Source: Eggerthellaceae bacterium (GTDB taxonomy: Bacteria; Actinomycetota; Coriobacteriia; Coriobacteriales; Eggerthellaceae). From it: DNA of 29,586 nucleotides. The position numbers were made by a program, and so were the translations under genes. This document shows, one piece after another, positions 6,889 through 12,846 of this stretch. Position 1 is the stretch's first letter. Every line of letters starts with the position of its first letter. Below the pieces are notes generated by a model, which ran no database searches, had not been told where the DNA came from, and was given only the letters and a program-made list of their open reading frames with translations. The stretch covers positions 1-29,586 of the forward strand of contig CAAEEV010000086.1 in the NCBI GenBank assembly GCA_900754955.1. The letters run 5' to 3'.

Positions 6889-8846
6889 TAACTGATCAGC
6901 TCCTTAGCGTCGGCGATTGCACGGATGATGTTGCGTCGGCTCAGCGTGCCCACGAGTTTGCCGTCGCGCACGACGGGCACCTTCTTGATGCGTCGCTCAG
7001 CGAGGATGTGGCACGCCTCGTCGATGGAATCGGTGTCTTGAACGGTGATCGCATGGTGCGTGGCGACGTTCATCACGTTGAGTTCGAGCAGGTCCTCAAG
7101 ACGCGCCTTGAAGTCGGTGCTGTCGGCAAAGCGAATGAGCGTGAAGGACGGATCGAAGAAGGACAGCTCGTTCTTGCCGAGATACGCCGCCACGTCGCCG
7201 TCGGACACGAAGCCCACGACCTCGCCCGCGCCGTTCACCACGGGAACGCCGCTCGTGTCGGCTTCGGCCATGATGCGCACGACGTCGCGCATGGGCGCCT
7301 GGTCGGAGACGCTCACGGGATCGGGGTCCATGGCGTAGGCGACGGTGTAGATGCCGGGCGCGGCGGCGGAGCCGTCGGCTGTCTGGGTGGCAGTGGCAGC
7401 GGCCGTGCCCCCGCGGGTGTCCTCAGCGGCTCTGGCTCCTGCCGCATCGGCAGCGCCGGCCGCCTCCTTCGCGGGCTTGTCCTTCACGAGCACGCACACC
7501 ACGATGAAGGCGATCACGAGCAGGGCGGTCATGGCGCAGAAGGCGATGTGCTGGCCGAGGTAGAGCTGCTCATGCGCGCTCGCGTTGGGCGCGAGGGCGG
7601 GCGAGAGCGCCGAAAGCGACACGAGCAGCGCCGTGCCGAACGCGCCTGCGATCTGGTTCAGCGTGTTCGAGACGCCCTGGGCGTGCTGGATCACGCTGTT
7701 GTCGAGCGAGTTGACGCCCCACGTGTTGAGCGGCGTCATGATAGCCTGCAGGCCCACCACCAGCACGGTGTAGGCGACGGCCACGATGGCGATGTTCGTG
7801 TCGATGCCGAGCAGCGACATGCCCGCCGCGCCGAGAAGCATCACGATGCCTCCGGGGATGACCATGCGGCGCACGCCGTAGCGGTCGAACAGGCGGCCGG
7901 CGAAGAACGACATGATCGCGCCGAGCACCGCGCCCGGCAGCATGGCAACGCCCGACACAGTGGCGGAGTTGCCGAGCACGCTCTGGATGTACAGCGGGAT
8001 GATGACGCCCGTTCCCATGAGGGCGGCCTGCACGATCACGATGACGATGACCGTGATGGCGTAGCGGCGCGTGCGCAGGATGCCCACCTGCAGCATGGGG
8101 GTTTCAAGTTTGAGCTGACGGCGCACGTAGATCACCATGAGCACCGCGCCCACCACGATGAGCGCACCCGTGAGGGCGAGGTTGCTCGACGACGAGAACG
8201 TGGAGAGCCCGTACAGCAGGCACACGAGGCCAACCGTGGTGAGCGCCACCGAGAGCGGGTCGAAGGTGACGCGCTTGAAGTCCCCGTAGTTCTTGAGCAC
8301 GATCAGGCCCGCGATGACGATGAGCGCCGAAAGCGCCGTCACGATGATGAACAGCGCGCGCCAGCCGACCGAGTCGATGAGCAGACCCGCGAGCGAGGGG
8401 CCCACAGCGGGCGCGAAGCCGATCACGAGGCTGATGATGCCCATGGCCGTGCCGCGTTTCTCGCGCGGGAAGATCAGCAGGATGACGGTGAACACCATCG
8501 GCATCACCGAGCCCGTGCCGACGGCCTGCAGCACGCGGCCCAGCAGCAGGATCGGGAACGAGGGCGCGAGTGCGGCGCACAGGCTGCCCAGGGTGAACAG
8601 CGTCATGCCGCCGAGGAACAGCTGGCGCGTCGAGAACCGTCCGATGAAGTAGGCGGCGAACGGGATGATCACCGCTTCGGTGAGCGAGTATCCCGAGGTG
8701 AGCCACTGCACGGTGGTGGCGTCGACATGCAGGTCGGCCATGATGGTGGGCAGGGCGGGCGAAAGCAGCGTCTGGTTGAGCACCGCGAACACCGTGCCCG
8801 CGAGGAACACGACCACCATGACCATCTGGGTGCGGGTAAGGCCCAT
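6888..8846 (-). CDS. DHA2-type MFS drug/H+ antiporter fused to a CBS pair
   Basis: The first about 470 residues of this 652-aa protein are a 14-helix MFS transporter of the EmrB/QacA (DHA2) class: NQTLLSPALPTIMADL in helix 1, then the QWLTSGYSLTEAVIIP segment and GRVLQAVGTG. An Ala/Thr-rich linker follows. Residues about 520-652 form two CBS motifs (MRDVVRIMAEADTSGVPVV and IDEACHILAERRIKKVPVV, each ending in a short GxV...DGD- or SRR-type strand). CBS pairs bind adenine nucleotides and often gate transporters. The ATG at 8846 has AAGGAG seven bases upstream; ATG 8852 is too close to it. The gene is coupled to the VOC-nitroreductase gene, which suggests one detoxification unit. A large hairpin precedes it. 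Confidence 0.88.
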   Translation of the reverse strand: MGLTRTQMVMVVVFLAGTVFAVLNQTLLSPALPTIMADLHVDATTVQWLTSGYSLTEAVIIPFAAYFIGRFSTRQLFLGGMTLFTLGSLCAALAPSFPILLLGRVLQAVGTGSVMPMVFTVILLIFPREKRGTAMGIISLVIGFAPAVGPSLAGLLIDSVGWRALFIIVTALSALIVIAGLIVLKNYGDFKRVTFDPLSVALTTVGLVCLLYGLSTFSSSSNLALTGALIVVGAVLMVIYVRRQLKLETPMLQVGILRTRRYAITVIVIVIVQAALMGTGVIIPLYIQSVLGNSATVSGVAMLPGAVLGAIMSFFAGRLFDRYGVRRMVIPGGIVMLLGAAGMSLLGIDTNIAIVAVAYTVLVVGLQAIMTPLNTWGVNSLDNSVIQHAQGVSNTLNQIAGAFGTALLVSLSALSPALAPNASAHEQLYLGQHIAFCAMTALLVIAFIVVCVLVKDKPAKEAAGAADAAGARAAEDTRGGTAAATATQTADGSAAAPGIYTVAYAMDPDPVSVSDQAPMRDVVRIMAEADTSGVPVVNGAGEVVGFVSDGDVAAYLGKNELSFFDPSFTLIRFADSTDFKARLEDLLELNVMNVATHHAITVQDTDSIDEACHILAERRIKKVPVVRDGKLVGTLSRRNIIRAIADAKELIS

Positions 8847-8868
8847 GGGCATTCTCCTTCCGAAAAGA

Positions 8869-8910
8869 GAGGCTTCTCCGAAGGGCGCGATGGCGCTTCG
8901 GAGAAGCCTC
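8869..8910 (-). terminator. Leader hairpin / possible attenuator before the MFS-CBS gene
   Basis: GAGGCTTCTCCGAAG at 8869-8883 is perfectly complementary to 8896-8910, giving a 15-bp stem with a 12-base loop. Read on the minus strand, the stem is followed by TCTTTT and then by the ribosome-binding site of the MFS-CBS gene, only 22 bases before the start codon. It looks like an intrinsic terminator placed in the 5' leader, hence a possible attenuator. No alternative antiterminator pairing was identified. Confidence 0.55.
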
Positions 8911-8996
8911 ATTGTTTCATGGGTGAAATACTAGCGTGTTTCCTGATGGAACGCTATACACGCCTCCGGGTGTGTCCACGGATTTTGCAGAAGTTT

Positions 8997-9090
8997 GACG
9001 CGCGGCCGCCCGACGCTGCCGCATAGCCGCCCGACGCTGCGGCGCAGCCGTCCGGCGCGGCCGTGCGACCGCCCAACGTTGCCGCACAGC
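8997..9090. repeat. Degenerate GC-rich tandem repeat in non-coding DNA
   Basis: Four or five imperfect copies of a unit near GCCGCCCGACGCTGCCGCA follow each other. The surrounding stretch 8911-9135 holds no gene I can support. It lies downstream of the small minus-strand gene ending at 9136 and upstream of the MFS-CBS leader. Confidence 0.45.
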
Positions 9091-9135
9091 GTGCGATCGT
9101 CGAGCGCTCTCGGGCGCGGCTGCGCGCGACCGCGG

Positions 9136-9387
9136 CTACACCCGCTCCGCCTGGGGCGGCTTCAGGTCGTACAGCTCGTACATGCCGAGCATGCCCTTGA
9201 ACGTCATCTTCTGGGCGAGCAGCTGGTTGCCCGTCGCGCCCTTCATGCGTCCGGCGGCTTTGCGTTCGTCGACCTGCGCGGAGAACTTCTCGTACTGTTC
9301 GAGCACGAAGGCGTGCATGCGCTCGTAGGCATCGAGGCGTGCAAGCGCGCGCTCGATCTCCTCGGGCGTCATCTCGTCGGTGCGCAT
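9136..9387 (-). CDS. Small protein of unknown function downstream of map
   Basis: An 83-aa product that starts three bases after the map stop codon and so is probably cotranscribed with map. It is largely helical and charged at the N-terminus (TPEEIERALARLDAYERMHAF, 21 residues before VLEQYEKF), then has a glycine-containing turn and ends with a QLLAQKMTFKGMLGMYELYDL-like helix. There are no cysteines, signal peptide or membrane segment. The ribosome-binding site is weak (GCTGG), consistent with coupling to map. I do not recognise the family. Its position directly behind map and its amphipathic pattern are the only support that it is real. Confidence 0.55.
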   Translation of the reverse strand: MRTDEMTPEEIERALARLDAYERMHAFVLEQYEKFSAQVDERKAAGRMKGATGNQLLAQKMTFKGMLGMYELYDLKPPQAERV

Positions 9388-9390
9388 AGG

Positions 9391-10284
9391 CTACCAGCTC
9401 AGCAGTTCGTATCCGTCTTCGGTGACGACGATCTGCACTTCCCACTGCGCCGAAGGAAGCCCGTCGGCGGTGCGCACGGTCCAGCCGTTGGGGTCGGTCA
9501 TGTCGATGTCGTGCTTGCCCATGTTGATCATGGGCTCGATGGTGAAGCACATGCCCGGCACGAGCACCGGCCCGGTGCCCGCTTCGGCGACGAAGCTCAC
9601 GAAGGGATCCTCGTGGAACTCCAGTCCGATGCCGTGTCCGCCGAACTCGTGCACCACTTCGTAGCCGTGCGCCTTCGCGTACGCGTTCACCGCGGCGCCC
9701 ACATCGCCCAGGTGCCCCCACGGTTTCACGGCCTTGAGGCCCTCTTCCACAGCTTCTTTCGTCACGCGCACGAGATCGGCCTTCTCGGGCGACACCTCGC
9801 CGATCATGAACATGCGCGACGAGTCGGAGAAATAGCCGTCAAGGATGGTGGAACAGTCCACGTTTACGATGTCGCCCTCGCGCAGCACCACATCGGGCGA
9901 GGGGATGCCGTGGCACACCTCATCGTTCACCGAGGTACACACGCTCTTGGGGTAGCCCTCGAAGTCGAGGTCGGCGGGAATGCCGCCGTGCTCGACCGTG
10001 TAGTCGTGCACCCACGCATCTACCTGCTCGGTGGTGACGCCGGGGCCGATGTGCTCGGCGACGTAGTCGAGCACGCCCACGTTGATGGCGGCGCTGCGCT
10101 TGATGCCCTCGATGTCCTCGGGCGTCTTGAGAAGGTCGCGCATGGGAACCTCCTCGCCCTCGTTGTAGAGCTCCTGGAGGCGCGCGTCGAAATCAAGATG
10201 GCATTTCTTGTATTTCTTGCCGCTGCCGCACCAGCACTCGTCGTTGCGGCCCAGCTCGGGCAGGCCGTCGTACATGGTTGTCAT
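9391..10284 (-). CDS. map: Methionine aminopeptidase, type I, with N-terminal SEC-C zinc motif
   Basis: The 297-aa enzyme removes initiator methionine from nascent proteins. Its catalytic domain has the dinuclear metal ligands in order: two Asp in VDCSTILDGYFSDSSR, His in GGHGIGLEFHEDP, Glu in CFTIEPMI and Glu in QWEVQIVVTEDG. Upstream, residues 17-29 (CWCGSGKKYKKCH) form a SEC-C zinc motif, as in actinobacterial and some clostridial MetAPs, thought to aid ribosome docking. The start at ATG 10284 gives exactly this domain plan; ATG 10275 is an alternative, and the longer frame from 10341 adds an unrelated basic stretch. An upstream intergenic region of about 270 bp separates it from divergent rpoN. 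Confidence 0.93.
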   Translation of the reverse strand: MTTMYDGLPELGRNDECWCGSGKKYKKCHLDFDARLQELYNEGEEVPMRDLLKTPEDIEGIKRSAAINVGVLDYVAEHIGPGVTTEQVDAWVHDYTVEHGGIPADLDFEGYPKSVCTSVNDEVCHGIPSPDVVLREGDIVNVDCSTILDGYFSDSSRMFMIGEVSPEKADLVRVTKEAVEEGLKAVKPWGHLGDVGAAVNAYAKAHGYEVVHEFGGHGIGLEFHEDPFVSFVAEAGTGPVLVPGMCFTIEPMINMGKHDIDMTDPNGWTVRTADGLPSAQWEVQIVVTEDGYELLSW

Positions 10285-10450
10285 GGTTTCTCGTTTCTCT
10301 CGCGGCGACACGGGCGCCCGCGGCCTTTTCGCCGCCTGCAAACGCCCGGTCGCTCCTGTTGACCGTCAGCTATACTACCGCAACTTCCCGCATGCCGCGG
10401 ATGCAGTTTGTCGCAGGTCATGTTCGCGAAGTGGGCGCACGCGCGTCCAC

Positions 10451-10480
10451 TTCGCCACGCATCGCGCAAGCTGTTATACT
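10451..10480 (+). promoter_or_regulatory. Possible sigma-70-type promoter for rpoN
   Basis: TATACT at 10475-10480 is a good -10 element. A poor -35 (TTCGCC, 10451-10456) lies 18 bp upstream. The start point would be near 10487, about 70 bases before the rpoN GTG. Confidence 0.4.
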
Positions 10481-10558
10481 CGCAGGGCTGTCGGAGGTGC
10501 GCGCAGCGCGCGTCTCCGCATGAAGAGAGTGGGTCCGTGAGGGAGCAGGGGGGGCTTC

Positions 10559-12019
10559 GTGGATCTCAGTCAGCGCGTTGAGGCTCGGCAGGAGCTTCGC
10601 CTCACAACCGAGCTGCGCCAGGGCATCGAAATCATGCAGATGTCGGCGGTCGAGTTGAGCGACTACGTGAAGCAGCGTGTCGAGGAGAATCCGTTTCTCG
10701 ACGACGATGACTGGCTCTATCCCCAACATCCTTATGAGGCCGACACGTACACCCGCACGGTGAGCACCGACGAGCTCGCCGGATCGTCGCGCGCAGCGGC
10801 GCGCGAACGTGCGGTGAACGGCGGCGACGCCGACGAGGTGCGCGACGCCGAGCGCTGGCGCTTCGGCCAGGATGCGCGCTGGGGAGGGTCCGCTTCCTCG
10901 AGCCTCGCCGCCGGCGAGGGTTTCGCGTGGGACGACTACTTCGTGGAGGGGGAGACGCTCGCCGATCACCTGACCGAGCAGCTGCGCCTCCAGGAGGACG
11001 ACCCGCGCCGCATCGCGGTGGGCGAGCTCATCGCGGGAAGCCTCGACGACGACGGCTACCTGACGATTCCCCTCGAGGGCATCGCCCGCTCGGCGGGTGT
11101 GACCAAGGCGGAGGCCGCCTCCGTGCTGCGCACGGTGCAGCGCCTCGATCCCGTGGGCGTGGGCGTGCGCAACCTCGCCGAGCGGCTTGCCGTGCAGCTT
11201 GCCGCACGCGGGCTGTACGAGAAACCGCACGTGAAGAAGCTCGTCGAAGAGGGCATCAACGATCTGGGGCGTCTCGCTCCGGCGCCGCTTGCCAAGAAGC
11301 TCGGCATCACCGCGGAAGAGCTCGACGAGGCATTTGACCTGCTGCAGACCTGCAACCCACATCCGGCCGCACAGTTCGGGAAGGCGTCGGCCAGCATCTG
11401 GCCCGAAATCGTGGTGGAACCTGCGGACAAGCCCGGCACCTACCGCGTGCGCTTGCAAGACTGCTTCCTGCCGCACCTGCAGATCAACGCCCACTACAAG
11501 ACGCTCGCGCAAACCGAGAAGAACCGCGCCACCGAGGAGTACCTTAAGAAAATGCTCAAGGAGGCCGAGTCGCTGCTCGACGGCATCGCCTACCGCAAGG
11601 CGACGCTGTACAAGGTGGCGTGCTGCGTGGTGGAGGAGCAGTCGTCGTTCTTCGACGAGCGCAGCGGCTTCTTGCGTCCGCTCTCGATGGAGCGCGTCGC
11701 CAGCCTCACGGGACTGTCGGAGTCGACGGTGAGCCGCGTGGCGAACGGCAACTACCTGCAGACACCACGCGGCGTGTTCGAGCTGCGCTACTTCTTCCAG
11801 CGCGCCGCCGCGAGCGCAGGCGGGGTGGACGTGTCGCAGGCCGATGTAATGCGGCTCATCGAAGAGCTCGTGCGCGACGAGGACAAACACCGTCCGCTCA
11901 GCGACCAAGCGCTCGCAGACGTCCTTGCCGATCGCGGCGTGACGGTGTCGCGCCGCACGGTGGCGAAGTACCGCACCGAACTCGGCATCCCCTCGACGGT
12001 GTTCCGCCAGCACACGTAG
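10559..12019 (+). CDS. rpoN: RNA polymerase sigma-54 factor
   Basis: The 486-aa protein has all sigma-54 regions. Region I (ELRLTTELRQGIEIMQM, then EENPFL) is the activator-interacting part. An acidic region II follows, then the core-binding domain (RLDPVGVGVRNLAERLAVQL and LLQTCNPHPAAQFG), the HTH (MERVASLTGLSESTVSRVANG) and the C-terminal RpoN box RRTVAKYRTELGIPS that reads the -24 element. It directs polymerase to GG-N10-GC promoters, which open only with an AAA+ activator. The GTG start has GGGGGG four bases upstream and matches the family N-terminus. A sigma-54 promoter lies 0.5 kb downstream and an activator gene lies 9 kb away. Sigma-54 is generally thought to be rare in Actinomycetota, which makes its presence notable. 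Confidence 0.97.
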   Translation: MDLSQRVEARQELRLTTELRQGIEIMQMSAVELSDYVKQRVEENPFLDDDDWLYPQHPYEADTYTRTVSTDELAGSSRAAARERAVNGGDADEVRDAERWRFGQDARWGGSASSSLAAGEGFAWDDYFVEGETLADHLTEQLRLQEDDPRRIAVGELIAGSLDDDGYLTIPLEGIARSAGVTKAEAASVLRTVQRLDPVGVGVRNLAERLAVQLAARGLYEKPHVKKLVEEGINDLGRLAPAPLAKKLGITAEELDEAFDLLQTCNPHPAAQFGKASASIWPEIVVEPADKPGTYRVRLQDCFLPHLQINAHYKTLAQTEKNRATEEYLKKMLKEAESLLDGIAYRKATLYKVACCVVEEQSSFFDERSGFLRPLSMERVASLTGLSESTVSRVANGNYLQTPRGVFELRYFFQRAAASAGGVDVSQADVMRLIEELVRDEDKHRPLSDQALADVLADRGVTVSRRTVAKYRTELGIPSTVFRQHT

Positions 12020-12076
12020 CGCGGGCGACGCCGCGTGCTCCGCGCTACCGCGCACCGTCATCAACCGTAAGGCGAT

Positions 12077-12093
12077 CGCCTGCGGCGCAGGCG
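12077..12093 (+). terminator. Weak hairpin after rpoN
   Basis: A 7-bp stem (CGCCTGC/GCAGGCG) with a 3-base loop, about 60 bases after the rpoN stop, without a U-tract. The surrounding DNA 12020-12320 has no gene I can support. A second possible element, TTGCAT (12223-12228) with TATAGT (12246-12251) 17 bp apart, could be a weak sigma-70-type promoter. Confidence 0.3.
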
Positions 12094-12320
12094 TCACGCG
12101 CTACCGCGCACCTGCCCCGCGCATCCCGTGCGCCAGCTCCCATTTCGCCGCTCCGCGCGTTGAACCGCTGCTCGGCGCCCCATTCTGACCTCTTCCATCT
12201 TCCTCCCGCGCGCATCACGCGTTTGCATAAGGGAGGGTATCATCGTATAGTGAGAGCACCCAACCCAGACTGATCCATCGCGCAGCAATCGCCGCACCCG
12301 TGCGGCGATCAAAGGGAAAA

Positions 12321-12387
12321 GTCTCATTTTGAGACAGCTCCCATATCGGTTTCAAAACGAGACTAAACCGCTGTCTCAAAGTGAGAA
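12321..12387 (+). promoter_or_regulatory. Three 15-bp dyads: probable enhancer sites for a sigma-54 activator
   Basis: Three copies of GTCTCA-N3-TGAGAC occur at 12321-12335 (GTCTCATTTTGAGAC, perfect), 12349-12363 (GTTTCAAAACGAGAC) and 12373-12387 (GTCTCAAAGTGAGAA). Their centres are 28 and 24 bp apart. They lie about 165-217 bp upstream of the start point predicted from the -24/-12 promoter, the usual range for upstream activating sequences. I infer that they bind the Fis-type HTH of the AcoR-like activator encoded at 19223-21376. Confidence 0.7.
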
Positions 12388-12518
12388 TCAGCGACTCCGA
12401 AAAGGCGCCCCCAAGGCACTCAGCCAGCTCCTCCACGCATCGCGAGAACTTTTTCAAAAAAATTTTTCCCACTCTGAACAGGCATTTTTCAATTGTTTCC
12501 ATTCTGTTACGAGGCTCT

Positions 12519-12534
12519 TGGCACACTTTATGCA
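12519..12534 (+). promoter_or_regulatory. Sigma-54 (-24/-12) promoter of the molybdoenzyme operon
   Basis: TGGCACACTTTATGCA contains GG (12520-12521) and GC (12532-12533) exactly ten bases apart, with TGGCAC matching the -24 consensus fully and ATGCA matching TTGCA at four of five. The predicted start point is near 12545, leaving an 80-base leader before the 56-aa gene. The leader contains a 6-bp stem (12552-12557/12570-12575) and a TGCTATAGCA palindrome at 12590-12599. I found no second site of this quality in the window. Confidence 0.85.
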
Positions 12535-12625
12535 ACAAGGACTTAACGAGAGCGCACGCCCTGTGCGGAGTGCGCCCCATGTTTGTAATTGCTATAGCAG
12601 GCAAACAACGAGAGGAGGAAGGGAA

Positions 12626-12796
12626 ATGGCAGAGGAGAGAAAGGATCTTGACCGCGAGTTCCAGCAGGCACGCAAGGATTCGCACATGGCTGACGCAGCC
12701 AAAAACAAGAAGGCTTGGCAGCAGAAGGCAACTGACGCCGCTGGTCGTGACTGGACCAAGCCGCGTCGTCCGCAGCTGAAGGACGGCGAAGTCTAG
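12626..12796 (+). CDS. 56-aa charged protein, first gene of the sigma-54 operon
   Basis: It starts at ATG 12626 behind an exceptionally strong GAGGAGG-type ribosome-binding site and is the first gene after the -24/-12 promoter. The product is very polar, rich in Lys, Asp, Gln and Ala, and probably helical up to about residue 38. It ends with RDWTKPRRPQLKDGEV. It has no cysteines, membrane segment or signal. I do not recognise the family. Position and strong translation suggest an abundant accessory protein of the molybdoenzyme, such as a small subunit or dedicated chaperone, but nothing in the sequence proves this. Codon use is the same expression-type pattern (GCT, CGT, AAG) seen in the next genes. 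Confidence 0.75.
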   Translation: MAEERKDLDREFQQARKDSHMADAAKNKKAWQQKATDAAGRDWTKPRRPQLKDGEV

Positions 12797-12803
12797 TCAA
12801 ACC

Positions 12804-12815
12804 GCTCATATGAGC
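12804..12815. promoter_or_regulatory. 12-bp palindrome between the 56-aa gene and the molybdoenzyme gene
   Basis: GCTCATATGAGC is a perfect palindrome in the 50-base gap. The longer word AACCGCTCATA that contains its left half recurs near 16404, upstream of the first MFS gene. It could be an operator or an mRNA element; function unknown. Confidence 0.3.
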
Positions 12816-12846
12816 AAACGAGAGAAGAGAGAGGGGTAAACAAGGT

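Noticed and set aside
7009..7024. TGGCAC resembling a -24 element; also at 9911-9916 and 19671-19676
   Set aside because: None has GC ten bases after GG, and all lie within coding regions. Only 12519-12534 has the correct spacing.
8914..8931. TGTTTCA...GTGAAATA, similar to parS
   Set aside because: It has two extra central bases and a mismatched right arm, so ParB would not be expected to bind.
6879..9026. Long plus-strand frame of 715 codons opposite the MFS-CBS gene
   Set aside because: Its product is a His/Arg/Asp/Glu-rich low-complexity shadow. The minus strand encodes a clear transporter. Similar antisense frames elsewhere (for example 1293-2639, 3440-5338, 12793-14979, 15688-17763, 23219-25444) were rejected for the same reason.
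12329..12625. Upstream extension of the 56-aa gene in the same frame
   Set aside because: It would cover the enhancer dyads and the sigma-54 promoter; the strong ribosome-binding site is directly before 12626.
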